64,000 nt of DNA from Microvirga sp. VF16 (GCF_016864375.1 NZ_CP069354.1:3197501-3261500), one strand, 5' to 3'; numbered from the stretch's first letter, positions 1-10,782 are shown. Numbers and translations are program-made. The notes: generated by a model from the letters alone, not told the origin.

Positions 1-1695
1 GATCTGCTTGATCTCCATGGCGGTGAGCTGGCGCTCGCGAACGCCGTCGAACTTGCGCAGGGTTGAGAACACGACTCTCCGAAGCGGGCCGATATTCAGC
101 CCCATGCCGATGGCATCCGTCGCGACGAGGATTTCCGCATCGCCGTTGCGGAACCGCGCAGCCTCCGCCCTGCGAACTTCGGGACCTAATGCACCATAGA
201 CCGTCGCAACAGTGCGCCCCGCCGCGACCAGACGTGTTCGCAGGTCGTGCACGTCCCGGCGGGTAAAGGCCACCACCGCATCACCGCGCGAGAGCTTGTT
301 GAAATTGGCGGGAACACCCTCCACGCGAAGCTTGCCCTTGCGCTTGAGGATCTTCACCTCCAGCGGCTCGCCGGTCATGGCGACAAGATGCTCGACGAGG
401 GGGATTGCCTCCGGCGCGCCGGTCAGCACGACGAGATGCGCAGGCGCACCGATCATGGCCTGTGTCCAGGCCCAGCCACGGCTGGAATCGTCCAGCATCT
501 GAATCTCGTCGATCACGCAGACATCGACGACACAATGCAGGTCCAGGGTCTCGATGGTACGGGCGATATGCGTTGCGCCTTCTGGCAAAACGCGCTCCTC
601 GCCCGTGATCATGCCGGCTGCAAAGCCGTCCTCGCTCAAGCGTTCATAGTGCTCGAGCGCGAGAAGTCGCAGGGGCGAGAGGATTTCGGCGGTCTCGGCT
701 TCCCCAGCAAGCTTGAGAGCCTCGTGGGTCTTACCCGAATTGGTCGGGCCCGCGAGGAACAGGAACCGACGGTTCAGAGAGCGAGCAACCGGGAAGATTG
801 CTGCATAGCGCTCGTAGCCCGATGCCTCGCGGATCTGCGCCTCGCGCAGATGCCGGAGTCGTCTCGCAGCTGCCCGGGAGCGGAAGTCGTCGAGCTTTTG
901 CCGCAGCTTGCGTCCCGCTCCTGCCGGACCACTCTTGTCCGAGGCATGGATACGATCGAGCTTATCGAGAGCCGTACGAATGCCGCGGAGAATGGCTTGG
1001 CGTTCCTCCGGATCCTCGTAGGCATCCAGATAGGTTTCGAGCTCGTCGCGCCAGCCTTCAAGTTCCCGCTCGCAGGCCTCGAAGGTTTCATCCCGCAAAT
1101 CGACGAGTCTGGCTTCGAGGGCTTCCGAGGCGGCGGCAAGCTCGTTGCGCTCCACGCGAGCCGGCGAAAGCACGACAGCAGCGACTTCCAATGGTTCAGC
1201 AAAGGCAAATTCGATGGCGATGTCGATGGGAGCGCTGTTCGGCAGGATCTCTATCGGCTTGCTGAAGACAGCCTTGTACCCCGCGAACACGCGCTCCGGC
1301 TTCCAGCGGCCGCGTTCGATCTTACGAATGTCCTCGGCAACAAAGAGTCCCGTGTTCTTTCGAACGGGGGCGAGAATGCTCTGTCGGCGTCGATGGTTGG
1401 CATCGTCAACGGGTTGTAAAGCGTCATCCTCCGAAGCCTTCCGACGGACGGGGGTAGGACGTTCAGGCCCTCCACCTGTCTGCGCTCGCCAAGCCGGAAC
1501 CTCCGCCGCCAGCTGAGCAACGACGTCCGGATCGAACAGGGGCGCTTCGTATTTGCGTCCGCGCTTCTGGAATGTTCGCCGCTCAGCCACCGGGATCAGT
1601 CCGGCCTCAATCCAGCGTTCGCATTCAGCGGCGCTGGCGAGCAGGAGTCCTGGCAGATGATTGAGGCTGACGAGATTTTTCGACTTCTTGGACAT
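1..1695 (-). CDS. SUV3-like ATP-dependent RNA helicase, C-terminus cut by window edge
   Basis: I translated this frame by hand. It is open from an ATG at 1695 to position 1 (565 residues) and continues past the window. The P-loop reads GPTNSGKT near residue 317, followed by a VIDEIQML box (DEIQ in place of DEAD) near residue 393. The second RecA domain contains ATDAIGMGLNIGPLRRVVF and a KFDG motif. This combination is typical of the SUV3 family of NTP-dependent RNA helicases, which in alphaproteobacteria carry a long poorly conserved N-terminus, as seen here in the first 300 residues. The role is inferred to be RNA unwinding or degradation in the cytoplasm. It is transcribed away from the peptidase gene and no operon partner is visible. 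Confidence 0.85.
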   Translation of the reverse strand, partial: MSKKSKNLVSLNHLPGLLLASAAECERWIEAGLIPVAERRTFQKRGRKYEAPLFDPDVVAQLAAEVPAWRAQTGGGPERPTPVRRKASEDDALQPVDDANHRRRQSILAPVRKNTGLFVAEDIRKIERGRWKPERVFAGYKAVFSKPIEILPNSAPIDIAIEFAFAEPLEVAAVVLSPARVERNELAAASEALEARLVDLRDETFEACERELEGWRDELETYLDAYEDPEERQAILRGIRTALDKLDRIHASDKSGPAGAGRKLRQKLDDFRSRAAARRLRHLREAQIREASGYERYAAIFPVARSLNRRFLFLAGPTNSGKTHEALKLAGEAETAEILSPLRLLALEHYERLSEDGFAAGMITGEERVLPEGATHIARTIETLDLHCVVDVCVIDEIQMLDDSSRGWAWTQAMIGAPAHLVVLTGAPEAIPLVEHLVAMTGEPLEVKILKRKGKLRVEGVPANFNKLSRGDAVVAFTRRDVHDLRTRLVAAGRTVATVYGALGPEVRRAEAARFRNGDAEILVATDAIGMGLNIGPLRRVVFSTLRKFDGVRERQLTAMEIKQI

Positions 1696-1979
1696 TCAGA
1701 CTTTCACATGCCGGAGCCATTGGTTGCCGCTCCGACCCTATTCGAAGGCGCCTGCTCACGGTTCCGGCTTCATGCCAGAATCAACACTGGAAAGGCGCAA
1801 ATGTTTTCGGGTGACGATGCTCGCTTTAGCCGGGGTCGGCCCACAATGTCTCCGGATGAGACTAAGGCATTGAGCTGTCGAATCTTTCTCTCCCTATGTG
1901 TTGACGGCATAATACAATATCAAGGTCCTGGCTGACGATAGTCACCCCTCATCCGCAACGCATTGTTCCCTGCCGCGTT

Positions 1980-4025
1980 TCAGGCGCCAGCCTCCCCGGA
2001 GAGCGTCTTCTTGAGGAACGACAATCCGAGGGCCGAAAGGAAGGCCGCCTGCTCCTTGTTCGCCGCGCCGTGCCCGCCGTCGTCGGGCTCGTAGAAGAAG
2101 ACCGGCTGCTTCATGGCTTCGAGCTTGGCCGCCATCTTGCGGGCGTGACCGGGATGGACGCGATCATCCCGTCGCGATGTGACCAGGAGTACCGGCGGAT
2201 AGCTCCGCCCCTCCTCCAGGTTCTGATAGGCGGAAAAACCCGCCATATAGGCCCAGTCCTCGGGCAGATCGGGATCGCCATATTCGGCCACCCAGCTCGG
2301 GCCGGCGAGCAGCTGCGTATAGCGCTGCATGTCGAGGAGCGGCACGGTGCACCAGATCGCTCCGAAGAGATCAGGATAGCGGGTCAGCATGTTGCCGACG
2401 AGCAAGCCTCCATTCGAGCCGCCATAGGCTGCAAGCTGCCTCGTCGTCGTAACACCGCGTCTCAGGAGATCCTGGGCGATGGCGGCGAAATCGTCATGAG
2501 AGAGACGCTTGCCCTCGCGCATGCCAGCTTTGTGCCAAGCTGCCCCGAACTCGCCGCCGCCTCGGATATTGGCGACGACCCAGACATTGCCGCGCTCCAG
2601 CCAGGTCTTGCCGATGCCGCCGAGATAGCCTGGGGTCATGGAGACCGAGAAGCCACCATAGCCGTAAAGCACGGTCGGGCACGGGCCATCCTGATCCTTC
2701 GGTCCGATCTGGTAATAGGGTATGCGCTCGCCATCCACGGACATGGCCTCATGTCGTGTCACCTCAAGACCCGAGGGATCGAAGGCGGCAGGTGCTTCCT
2801 TGAGTATCTCGATCCGCTTGTCCTCGGTCACGAGGGCCAGTTTCGTGGGTTCGGTGAAGCTCGAAATCGAGAGCAGGAATTCGTCCGTGCGTTCGAGCTG
2901 GCTCGCATCGAGCGACATGGCGTTGACAGATGCGGTATCCGGCAGCCCCTCCAGCCGCTCCAAGTGCCAGGGGGCACCAGGCATGCCAAGCCAGATCTGG
3001 CTGGCTAGATTGTCGAGCACCGTCAGAACCAGTCTGGATTTGGTCCACCAGAACCCGGAGAGAACCCGCCTCGGGCCGGGCTCGAACAGCACCTCGAAAT
3101 TCCGATCGCCATCCATGAAGCGCGAGAAGCTGATCGCCAGCAGGGCATCGGCCGGATAGGTGCCCTCCGGCAAAGCCCAATCGCTCTTGAGCTTCACGAC
3201 CAGCCAATCCTTTTCCACGTCGAAGCGGGCATCGAGCGGGAGGTCGATGAGGAGTGGCGCGCCATCGTCCTGCGCGAGATAGCTGATCCCTTCCTCGAAG
3301 GTGATCTGGCGGCGGTAGAAAGTGCGTTCGTAATCCGGCTCCAGGTCGACGGAGGCCGAGATATAGATGTCGCTGGCTTCGCCCTCGAAGAGCACCGGAG
3401 CCTGCATGAAGTCAGAACCCCGATGCCATAGGCGTACGGTGCGTGGATAACCGGATGCCGTGGCCGAATTCTCCCCAAGCGTAGTCGAAACCAGGAGCCG
3501 ATCCCTGTCGAGCCAGGTCGCCCCGCCTTTCGCTTCCTGCAGCATGAAGCCATCCTCGACAAAGCACTTCTCGACGAGGTCGAATTCGCGGATCTCGACG
3601 GCATCGGCCCCACCACGGGACAGGCTGACCAAGCCATAGCGCTGCTCTGGCTGGAGCGTGCCGCAGCCTTTCCAGACCCAGTCTTTTCCCTCCTGCTGAG
3701 CCAGTGCATCGATGTCGAGCACCGTCTCCCACGCGGGTTCCGCCTTGCGATATTCGTCCATCGAGGTGCGTCGCCACAGGCCACGCACATAGGTGACATC
3801 CTGCCAGAAATTGTAGAGCCGGCAGCGCCTTCTGGTGATGAAGGGAATGTTGTCCGGGCGGGTCGAGATTTCGTAAATCGTTCGCTTGTCCGCCTCGAAC
3901 GCCGCATCGCACAGGGCAGCTTTCGTGATCTCGTTTTGAGCGCGCACCCAGGCGAGAGCTTCCTTGCCCTCTACATCCTCCAGCCAGAGATAGGGATCGG
4001 GGCGTTCCTGCATCCGTTCGGCCAT
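1980..4025 (-). CDS. S9 family prolyl oligopeptidase-like serine peptidase
   Basis: This 681-residue protein has the usual length of cytoplasmic S9A peptidases and no signal peptide. The N-terminal two thirds carry the beta-propeller, opening with the DPYLWLEDVEG motif common in this family. The C-terminal alpha/beta-hydrolase domain carries the serine nucleophile in GGSNGG (about Ser537), an acid in RRDDRVHPGH (about Asp620/621) and the histidine in DGGHG (about His652), so the triad is complete. It probably cleaves short proline-containing peptides in the cytoplasm. It stands alone: the helicase starts about 285 bases downstream and the next gene upstream is divergent. The exact substrate cannot be told from sequence. 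Confidence 0.9.
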   Translation of the reverse strand: MAERMQERPDPYLWLEDVEGKEALAWVRAQNEITKAALCDAAFEADKRTIYEISTRPDNIPFITRRRCRLYNFWQDVTYVRGLWRRTSMDEYRKAEPAWETVLDIDALAQQEGKDWVWKGCGTLQPEQRYGLVSLSRGGADAVEIREFDLVEKCFVEDGFMLQEAKGGATWLDRDRLLVSTTLGENSATASGYPRTVRLWHRGSDFMQAPVLFEGEASDIYISASVDLEPDYERTFYRRQITFEEGISYLAQDDGAPLLIDLPLDARFDVEKDWLVVKLKSDWALPEGTYPADALLAISFSRFMDGDRNFEVLFEPGPRRVLSGFWWTKSRLVLTVLDNLASQIWLGMPGAPWHLERLEGLPDTASVNAMSLDASQLERTDEFLLSISSFTEPTKLALVTEDKRIEILKEAPAAFDPSGLEVTRHEAMSVDGERIPYYQIGPKDQDGPCPTVLYGYGGFSVSMTPGYLGGIGKTWLERGNVWVVANIRGGGEFGAAWHKAGMREGKRLSHDDFAAIAQDLLRRGVTTTRQLAAYGGSNGGLLVGNMLTRYPDLFGAIWCTVPLLDMQRYTQLLAGPSWVAEYGDPDLPEDWAYMAGFSAYQNLEEGRSYPPVLLVTSRRDDRVHPGHARKMAAKLEAMKQPVFFYEPDDGGHGAANKEQAAFLSALGLSFLKKTLSGEAGA

Positions 4026-4173
4026 GGCTGTGAGTTCCGTTCGGTTTGATGATGTCGGGCGGGCGAGAATCGATCGTAAGGATTATTGGTCAGGCAGAGC
4101 CACGGGCAACATTTTGCCCAGAACCGAACGGATCACCATCCGTTGATGATAAAATCATTTGAAGGGGGCCATT

Positions 4174-4548
4174 ATGGATCCGTTCGTATCCGCACTAGAA
4201 GAACTTGCCGAAGCCCTGATGGCCGGTGAGGACCCGGAACAGGCCCTGCCTGACATTGCCGAGGAGCACGGTCTTCCGATCCCGGCCCTGCGCAATCGCG
4301 CCGTGCGAGCGCTCGGACCTCTCGAAACCTACAAGCAGCGTCAGGCGGAGTTGAAGAAGGAACGGGAGCAGACCGCGAGACGCCGGGACCCGGTTTTTGC
4401 AGGCGCTTCCTTCCTGGCTGCGGTCGCAAGCCTCAGCCCAAAGCTGTCTCCTGAAGAGAGGCAGGGCGAAATCGAGCGTCTCGCCGAGGAGTACGATGTC
4501 GATCCTGCCGCGCACAAGGAGGCCATCGAGCGGCTGCGCAGGCGCTGA
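4174..4548 (+). CDS. Hypothetical acidic helical protein
   Basis: This is a 124-residue protein of unknown function. The ATG at 4174 is chosen because GAAGGGGG at 4161-4168 sits six bases upstream; an in-frame TTG at 4159 has no such support. The protein is rich in Glu, Ala, Leu and Arg and is predicted mostly alpha-helical, with a charged middle (residues 45-65) that could form a short coiled coil. It has no signal peptide or membrane segment. It is divergent from the S9 peptidase and convergent with the RND operon, so the context gives no functional clue. I do not recognise the family. Confidence 0.7.
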   Translation: MDPFVSALEELAEALMAGEDPEQALPDIAEEHGLPIPALRNRAVRALGPLETYKQRQAELKKEREQTARRRDPVFAGASFLAAVASLSPKLSPEERQGEIERLAEEYDVDPAAHKEAIERLRRR

Positions 4549-4585
4549 CGATCCGGGCGCTGTTACCAGCGCCCGGCCCTCGGCT

Positions 4586-7500
4586 CTAAACCTCTTTCGC
4601 TGGTGCGGATTCAGGCATCACCGGGCCGGCTGCCTTGTCGGCCTGTTTCCGCTCCCGCGTCACCAGACGGAAGAACAGCGGCACGAAGAGAATAGCGAGG
4701 AAGGTCGCAGCCAGCATGCCGCCGATGACGCCGGTGCCTACCGAGTGCCGACTTGCCGAACCGGCACCCGTCGAGATCGCCAGCGGCACAACGCCCAGGA
4801 TGAAGGCGAGCGACGTCATCACGATGGGACGGAAGCGCAGGCGCGCCGCATCCATGGCGGCATCGTAGACGGTTTCCCCTGCCCTGTAGCGCTCGGCCGC
4901 GAATTCGACGATCAGGATCGCATTCTTGGCCGCCAACCCGATGAGGGTGACAAGCCCGACCTGGAAATAGATGTCGTTCTCGATGCCGCGCAGCCAGATG
5001 GCCAAGATGGCGCCGAAGACAGCAAACGGCACGGCCGTGATGACGGCAAATGGCAAGGACCAGCGCTCATATTGCGCCGCCAGGATCAGAAACACCATCA
5101 CGAGACCCAAGAGGAACCCCTGCGATCCGGTTCCTGCCGATTGCAGTTCCTGATAGGCCGATCCGACCCAACCGATGGAATAGTCGGAGGACAGGTTCTG
5201 CGACACGATCTGATCGATTGCGGCGATCGCCTGCCCCGAGGAATATCCCGGCGCCGGATTGCCTTGAATCTTCGCAGCCGGAAACACATTGAACCGGTCC
5301 ACCACATCCGGACCGACGATGCGAACGGTGGACAGAAGGACATTGAGCGGAACCATGGTGCCCCTGTCGGAGCGAACGTACACGTATTGCAGATCGTTCG
5401 GCGTCATTCGGAATTCGGGCTCGGAGGAGAGGCTCACCCGATAGGTACGTCCGAACAGAGTGAAATCGTTGACGTAAAAGCTGCCGAACGTACTCTGCAT
5501 CGTGGCGAAGATTTCCGAGATCGGAACGCCGAGCGCCTTTGCCTTGTCGCGGTCGACATCGATCCGGTACTGCGGCACGTTCGTGTTGAAGGTCGTGGAG
5601 ACGCCTGAGAGTTCCGGCCGCTGCCGGGCGGCCTGAACCACCTGTTGCGCCGCCTGCGAGAGACTCTCAAGAGAGCCGCCCGAGCGGTCCTGCAGGTAGA
5701 ATTCGAAGCCGCCGGTCGTGCTCATGCCCGTGATCGGCGGCGGGTTGAAGCCGAAGACGATTCCATCACGGAAATTCACGTTGAGAGCCGCAAAAGCCGG
5801 AGCGAGATTGCGCGCATCGAGCCGGGGATCGGTCCGCTCCGACCAATCCGTGAGGGTCACGAAGGATACGCCGGAATTGGTCTTCTGCGCATTGGACAGC
5901 AGATCGAACCCGGCAATCGTCACAACGTCGGCGACGGCGGGATTCCGCTTCAGCTCCTCGCTCACCTTCGCGGTAATGTCGAGGGTGCGGTCGAGGGAGG
6001 CTGCAGGCGGCAACGCCGTCACGACGAAGAGATTTCCCAGATCCTCCGCCGGCACAAGCCCGCCGGGCACCCGCTCGAACAGCCACCAGGTGGCGCCAAG
6101 CATGCCGCCGATGAGCAGAAGAGCGATTGCGGCGTGGCGCAGGAAGAAGGCCGTCCCCGAGGTGAAGGTGCGCGTCACCCAATCGAAGCCCCGGTTGAAG
6201 ACGCGGAATGGAAGCCACGGCTCGCTGTGCCCCTCCTTGAGGAGAAGCGCGCATAGAGCGGGAGTCAACGTGAGCGCCACGATGCCGGAGATTACCACCG
6301 ATACCGCGATGGTCACGGCAAACTGCCGGTAGAGCTCGCCTGCGAGGCCTCCGAGGAAGGATACCGGGATGAAGACGGCGCAGAGGACGAGCACGACCGC
6401 GATCACCGGCCCGCTCACCTCCTGCATGGCCTGAATAGCTGCTTCCCGTGGCGCCTTATGCTCGGTCGACATGATGCGTTCGACGTTCTCCAGCACGATG
6501 ATGGCATCGTCGACCACGATGCCGATGGCAAGGATAAGGCCGAAAAGCGTGAGGAGGTTGACCGAGAAGCCGAGCGCATACATGCCAGCGAAAGTGCCGA
6601 CGATGGAAACCGGCACGGCCAGAAGCGGGATCAGCGTCGCGCGCCAGTTCTGCAGGAAGAGAAACACCACGAGCACGACAAGCACGATGGCCTCGATGAA
6701 GGTCTTGACCACCTCGTCGATGGAGACCTCGATAAACTTCGTTGTGTTGTAGGGAACATCGTAGCGCAGCCCGTCGGGGAAGCGCTGCGCGAGCCGGTTC
6801 ATCGCCGCATCGACAGCCCCGGAGACATCGAGCGCATTGGCGCCGGGCTGGAGATAGATCCCGATCGGCACCGTCGGAGACCCGTTCAGGGTCGCTACGG
6901 TGGAATAATTCAGCGAACCGAGTTCGACCCGCGCCACATCCTTCAGCCGCAGCGCACCGCCGTTTTCATCGGAGCGCAGGACGATCTGCTCGAATTCCCG
7001 GGGATCCGCGAAGCGGCCCTGGGTCGTGACGGAATAGGTGAAAGCCTGCCGGCTCGGTGTCGGCTCTTCCGCGAAGCGCCCGGCGGCGAATTGCGCGTTC
7101 TGCTCGCGGACAGCGGCGGCAACGTCTCCAGGGGTCAGATTGTACTGCGCGACCTTGTCGGGACGAAGCCAGATGCGCATGGAATAATCCGATGCGCCGA
7201 AAAGGGAGGCGTCGCCGACACCGGGAGTGCGACGCAACTCGTCGATGATGTTGATAAGCGCGTAATTGGAAATGTAGATCGTATCGAAGCGCCGGTCGGG
7301 CGAGGACAAAGTCACGATCTGCAGGATCGAGGATGATCGCTTGGTCACCGTCACGCCCTGCCGTCGCACCTCTTCAGGCAGGACCGCCATCCCGCGTTGA
7401 ACGCGATTGTTGACGTTGATGGTGGCTTGGTCGGCATCCGTGCCGGTCTGGAAGTAGACCGACAGGCTCATGGTCCCCGAGCCAGTCGAGGTCGATTGCA

Positions 7501-7735
7501 TGTAGATCATGTCCTCGACCCCGTTGACCTGCTGCTCCAACGGAGCAGCGACGGTCTCGGCAATAGTCTCGGCGCTCGCCCCCGGATAGGTCGCCGAGAC
7601 CACGACTTGAGGCGGAACGATCTCAGGATATTGCGCAACCGGCAGAACCCGCATGGCGATCAGGCCGATGAGCACGATCGCGATGGAGATGACCGAGGCA
7701 AAGATCGGGCGGTCGATGAAGAGTTTCGAAATCAT
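4586..7735 (-). CDS. RND efflux transporter permease (AcrB/HAE1 family)
   Basis: At 1049 residues this is the normal length for an inner-membrane proton/drug antiporter of the hydrophobe/amphiphile efflux family. The N-terminus ([13 protein letters not shown]) is the family signature. [15 protein letters not shown] stretch around residue 405 carries the paired aspartates of transmembrane helix 4 that relay protons. The two large periplasmic loops and twelve membrane spans are in the expected order. The gene overlaps the adaptor gene upstream by four bases, so the two form an operon. No outer-membrane TolC-type gene lies in the window, so the channel must be encoded elsewhere. The substrate range is unknown. 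Confidence 0.95.
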   Translation of the reverse strand: MISKLFIDRPIFASVISIAIVLIGLIAMRVLPVAQYPEIVPPQVVVSATYPGASAETIAETVAAPLEQQVNGVEDMIYMQSTSTGSGTMSLSVYFQTGTDADQATINVNNRVQRGMAVLPEEVRRQGVTVTKRSSSILQIVTLSSPDRRFDTIYISNYALINIIDELRRTPGVGDASLFGASDYSMRIWLRPDKVAQYNLTPGDVAAAVREQNAQFAAGRFAEEPTPSRQAFTYSVTTQGRFADPREFEQIVLRSDENGGALRLKDVARVELGSLNYSTVATLNGSPTVPIGIYLQPGANALDVSGAVDAAMNRLAQRFPDGLRYDVPYNTTKFIEVSIDEVVKTFIEAIVLVVLVVFLFLQNWRATLIPLLAVPVSIVGTFAGMYALGFSVNLLTLFGLILAIGIVVDDAIIVLENVERIMSTEHKAPREAAIQAMQEVSGPVIAVVLVLCAVFIPVSFLGGLAGELYRQFAVTIAVSVVISGIVALTLTPALCALLLKEGHSEPWLPFRVFNRGFDWVTRTFTSGTAFFLRHAAIALLLIGGMLGATWWLFERVPGGLVPAEDLGNLFVVTALPPAASLDRTLDITAKVSEELKRNPAVADVVTIAGFDLLSNAQKTNSGVSFVTLTDWSERTDPRLDARNLAPAFAALNVNFRDGIVFGFNPPPITGMSTTGGFEFYLQDRSGGSLESLSQAAQQVVQAARQRPELSGVSTTFNTNVPQYRIDVDRDKAKALGVPISEIFATMQSTFGSFYVNDFTLFGRTYRVSLSSEPEFRMTPNDLQYVYVRSDRGTMVPLNVLLSTVRIVGPDVVDRFNVFPAAKIQGNPAPGYSSGQAIAAIDQIVSQNLSSDYSIGWVGSAYQELQSAGTGSQGFLLGLVMVFLILAAQYERWSLPFAVITAVPFAVFGAILAIWLRGIENDIYFQVGLVTLIGLAAKNAILIVEFAAERYRAGETVYDAAMDAARLRFRPIVMTSLAFILGVVPLAISTGAGSASRHSVGTGVIGGMLAATFLAILFVPLFFRLVTRERKQADKAAGPVMPESAPAKEV

Positions 7736-8937
7736 GGCCGTGCCCCCGCTGTGGGGGCACTCGGGGTGCCTGTGGTCTGCACGACCGGAGGATCCATGTG
7801 CACCGGCCTGACGGGCTGGCCTGGCCGGACGCGGATCACACCATCGACGATCACGCTTTCGCCACCCTTCAGGCCTTCCCGCACCACCCAGCCCGCTACG
7901 AGCTCAGGGCCCAAGCGGATCGGGCGCGCCTGTGCCACATCGTTCTCGCCCAGAACATAGACAAGAGGTCCCTGCGGCCCCTGGCTGACAGCCTGTTGCG
8001 GGACGACGATCGCATCGGGCAAGGTTATGCCGATCAGTCGCACCCTGACAAACTGACCCGGCAGCAATACATTATCCGGATTGGGAAAGACGGCCCTCGC
8101 CTGAATCGTCCCGGTTTGGAGATCGACTCGCTGGGCAGCAGTATCGATCCTCCCGGTCTGTGAATATTTCGTCTGAGTGGCAAATTGCAGCTCGACCTTC
8201 AGATCCTTTTCGGAGAGTGGCTTTTCCCGCCTCTCGTTCAAGACGCGGAACGCCCTGTTTTCCTCATCGGTGAAGGAGAAGTTCACATAGGCCGGATCGA
8301 TCTGGGAGATCGTGGTCAGAAGTGTCTGCTGTGCCTGAATGAGCGCGCCGACCGGCGGCGACTCCAGTGCCGTGATCCCAGTTCCGGGCGCGGTCACCGT
8401 CGTGTAGCCCAGGTTGAGCTTGGCATGCTGGATCTCCGCTTCGGCGAGCTGGACGCCGGCCCGAGATTGATCCCTCTGGGAGCGGGCATCCTGGAGCTGC
8501 GCATCTGTGGACACGCCGCGGCGAACGAGCTGGTCTACACGGTTGAAATTCTCCTCCGCTTGGCGGACAGCCGCCTGAGCCTGCAGCAGCTGGGCCTCCG
8601 CCCGGCTCAGCGCCACCTGATAGGGGGCGGGATCGATCCGGAAGAGCACCTGGTCCTGCGCGACCCGCGCCCCCTCGTCAAATTCGCGTTGGAGGAGGAG
8701 CCCACCGACGCGCGCGCGGACTTCAATATCGCGAAAGCCGGAGACCCGGCCTGCATAGTCTACCGGGTATGGCACTTCGGCCGGCTGCACCACGATGATT
8801 CCAACCTGGGGCGTTGGCAACGCGGAAGCCCCCGATGCCTGTTGCGAAGGCGGCTGTTGAGAGCGGAATAGGAAGAAGTAGACGCCTGCCGCGAGAACCA
8901 GACCGGCGACGGCGATGAGGAGGATGCGTTTGACCAC
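7732..8937 (-). CDS. RND efflux periplasmic adaptor (membrane fusion protein)
   Basis: This is an AcrA/MexA-type adaptor of about 401 residues. An N-terminal membrane segment ([21 protein letters not shown]) is followed by a barrel-sandwich/lipoyl half near residue 70, an alpha-helical hairpin rich in Ala, Gln and Arg, the second lipoyl half and a C-terminal beta-barrel. The GTG at 8937 is chosen because GGAGGG lies just upstream. An ATG at 8949 is in frame but has no ribosome-binding site, and a further extension to 9108 has no family support. The last four bases overlap the permease start, so the proteins are translationally coupled. It links the permease to an outer-membrane channel encoded elsewhere. 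Confidence 0.9.
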   Translation of the reverse strand: MVKRILLIAVAGLVLAAGVYFFLFRSQQPPSQQASGASALPTPQVGIIVVQPAEVPYPVDYAGRVSGFRDIEVRARVGGLLLQREFDEGARVAQDQVLFRIDPAPYQVALSRAEAQLLQAQAAVRQAEENFNRVDQLVRRGVSTDAQLQDARSQRDQSRAGVQLAEAEIQHAKLNLGYTTVTAPGTGITALESPPVGALIQAQQTLLTTISQIDPAYVNFSFTDEENRAFRVLNERREKPLSEKDLKVELQFATQTKYSQTGRIDTAAQRVDLQTGTIQARAVFPNPDNVLLPGQFVRVRLIGITLPDAIVVPQQAVSQGPQGPLVYVLGENDVAQARPIRLGPELVAGWVVREGLKGGESVIVDGVIRVRPGQPVRPVHMDPPVVQTTGTPSAPTAGARP

Positions 8938-9119
8938 CTTGCCCTCCATAATTTTTTGAGGCGGGCTGCCCCATCGAAGGAGCCGACCTTCGTCGACGCC
9001 AAGGGCGAGCCATAGGCAGCAGATCTCCGACCTGAAGCAGAACACCTTGGCTGTACGCGAGTTCCGCTGCATTCGGCTTCCGGCCTCGAAAGCACCTGTC
9101 GTCAGCATACTGCGGCACT

Positions 9120-9133
9120 TTAACGTGTGTTAA
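9120..9133. promoter_or_regulatory. Palindrome TTAAC-GTGT-GTTAA, possible operator
   Basis: A perfect 5-bp inverted repeat with a 4-base spacer lies about 185 bases upstream of the efflux adaptor start, in the gap before the phasin region. Its geometry is that of a small repressor or CRP/FNR-like site, but the arms do not match TTGAT/ATCAA. It may control the efflux operon; no regulator gene is adjacent. Confidence 0.3.
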
Positions 9134-9300
9134 CAAAATCTTTCCTTGTGTCGGGTTTCTGACAGACGAACGGCCGCGCTCCGGTATCATTCGCCTCAAA
9201 CACAGAATGAACACATCGCAGGGGGCACAATCATGGCCATCCGTGCGCTTCCCATATCTTCATAGAAAGTCATGGGCTGTGCCGGACCATGGAGTGCTGA

Positions 9301-9498
9301 ATGAAGAGCAGGAAAAGAAAGCCCACTTCCTCTGAGCCTCGGCGCACTGCCAAGCTCGAGCGAGAGCTCAAAGCCATCGAAGCTCAAATCGTACTTCTGG
9401 AAAAAGACGCGAACCTGGATCTCGCCACACAGGATCATTTCGTCCTGTGGAGGCGACCGAACCTCTTTGCCCCCTGGCCCTTGGGCCTCCAGCATTAA
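9301..9498 (+). CDS. Possible small coiled-coil protein
   Basis: This is a 65-residue open frame with GGAG about six bases upstream of the ATG. The first 20 residues are strongly basic, and residues 20-40 are an amphipathic helix rich in Leu, Glu and Lys that could coil. The last 20 residues look like random translation, so the reading frame may be fortuitous. I do not recognise it. It sits 80 bases before the phasin gene on the same strand. Confidence 0.3.
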   Translation: MKSRKRKPTSSEPRRTAKLERELKAIEAQIVLLEKDANLDLATQDHFVLWRRPNLFAPWPLGLQH

Positions 9499-9578
9499 GC
9501 GAGATTTCTTCCCCGTTATCAGTGCCTGAACGTCTGCGTTCAATGCTGAATCATGTCCTATCTGAACCTCGAGAACGG

Positions 9579-10574
9579 ATGATGACCACACGAAAAATCA
9601 CCCAAGCGCCGCCTGACCGGGCACGCGAACTCTTTGAGAAGCTCCTCTCAACGTCCGACAGCGCCGTCAAAACCCGCGAGCGTCTGTTCGCCGACCTGAA
9701 GGAGGAGTTGAAGCTTTTAGCAACCCTTCAGGAACAGCATCTCCTGCCGGTCCTTCGCCGGCACGGGATGGAGGATCTTGTGCGGCAGGCTATCGACGAC
9801 AATGAGGAAACCGCTGCGCTTCTGACGGACTTGGAGCGCATGCCCAAGGACAGCGGCGAGTTTCTCAGCAAGGTGGCCGAGCTGAGGACAGTGTTCCAGC
9901 AGCATATTCGGGATGACAGGAAGGAACTGCTTCCAGCCGTGCTCAAGGTTCTGAGTGAAGACGAGGCGGAAGCGGTCGTCGAGAAAGTGGAGAATGCAGT
10001 GGCAGCGATTGACGAAACGAAACGGTCTGAAGCCCAGCGCACCCGTGAGCAGATCGAAACAGTCCAAAGCGTGGCCGGCGACCTTGCCGATACCGTGCGC
10101 GCAGGAACGAAGAACGCGCAAAGCATCGCCCAGGCGATGCAACAGGTCGTAGAGAACAGCTTCGGAGCGTTCTCTGAATTGGCCCGCAGCTCGACAGGTC
10201 AAGCGATGCAGATGTTCAGTCGCTCCGGTGGGGAATCTCGCGGACTCGCCGAAGAGGCATCGGAGAAATTCAAGGCCATGGCTCAATCCAATACGGTCCT
10301 GGTGCGAGGCTTCCAGGACGTCTCACGGGAATGGTTCGAGTTAAGTCAGAAGCGCCTGCAAACGAATCTCGAAGGGTGGAATGCCCTCGCCCGCTGCCGA
10401 TCCGTAAACGACCTTGTTGCGGTTCAAAGCTCGCTCATCCGGGACAACCTGGAGCAGACCGTCGACAACAGCCGGCGCATTGCCGAACTTACGATTCAGG
10501 TGGCCGACGAAGCGACGCGGACTGCGACGCTCCAGGCGAAGCAGGCGGGACAGCGGGTCAGTCGCGCCGCTTGA
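9579..10574 (+). CDS. Phasin-domain protein with degenerate hemerythrin-like N-terminus
   Basis: The protein has about 331 residues. The C-terminal 100 residues form a phasin-type helical region ending in Ala-rich helices (stretch beginning VLVRGFQDVSREWFELSQ), as in proteins that coat polyhydroxybutyrate granules. The N-terminal 140 residues resemble a four-helix hemerythrin HHE bundle: one helix ends in QEQHLLPVL and another in QQHIRDDRKELLPAV. By eye, several iron ligands are missing (for example Asn where a His is expected in DNEETAALL), so oxygen or iron binding is doubtful. The ATG at 9579 is taken as start; an ATG at 9543 in frame is possible. PHA synthase lies 9 kb away, so a granule role is inferred. 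Confidence 0.75.
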   Translation: MMTTRKITQAPPDRARELFEKLLSTSDSAVKTRERLFADLKEELKLLATLQEQHLLPVLRRHGMEDLVRQAIDDNEETAALLTDLERMPKDSGEFLSKVAELRTVFQQHIRDDRKELLPAVLKVLSEDEAEAVVEKVENAVAAIDETKRSEAQRTREQIETVQSVAGDLADTVRAGTKNAQSIAQAMQQVVENSFGAFSELARSSTGQAMQMFSRSGGESRGLAEEASEKFKAMAQSNTVLVRGFQDVSREWFELSQKRLQTNLEGWNALARCRSVNDLVAVQSSLIRDNLEQTVDNSRRIAELTIQVADEATRTATLQAKQAGQRVSRAA

Positions 10575-10586
10575 TCCCGATTGCGC

Positions 10587-10660
10587 TAGAGCATCGGATC
10601 AATCCCTTAAGCAGCGCATGTTCGGTGCGGAAAACCGGGTCCACTTTTCCGCACGATGCA
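10587..10660. repeat. Dispersed hairpin repeat, copy 1
   Basis: Twelve bases after the phasin stop, the sequence CTAGAGCATCGGA opens an element whose 3' part is a hairpin. The arms are GTGCGGAAAA (10625-10634) and TTTTCCGCAC (10645-10654), with loop CCGGGTCCAC. The same words (AGAGCATCG, TGCGGAAAA, GGTCCACTTTT) recur at 27503-27660 and 51751-51883. It may stop transcription or protect the 3' end of the mRNA. Confidence 0.7.
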
Positions 10661-10782
10661 CTAAAGGTCTCCGAGAGGTCTGAAGCCGGACCTTCCGGCG
10701 ACCTTTTACTTCCTGGGTTGCCCCGATCCAAAACTTCTCAAGGCGGCGCCGGAGCCGAAGCTCCGGTGCTCTCAACGGCCAT

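Noticed and set aside
247..1419. 390-codon open frame on the plus strand
   Set aside because: It is antisense to the SUV3-like helicase, which has clear motifs on the minus strand. It has no ribosome-binding site or recognisable domain.
4397..5608. 403-codon plus-strand frame
   Set aside because: It is mostly antisense to the RND permease, and its composition (His, Arg, Asp-rich) is that of a GC-rich shadow frame.
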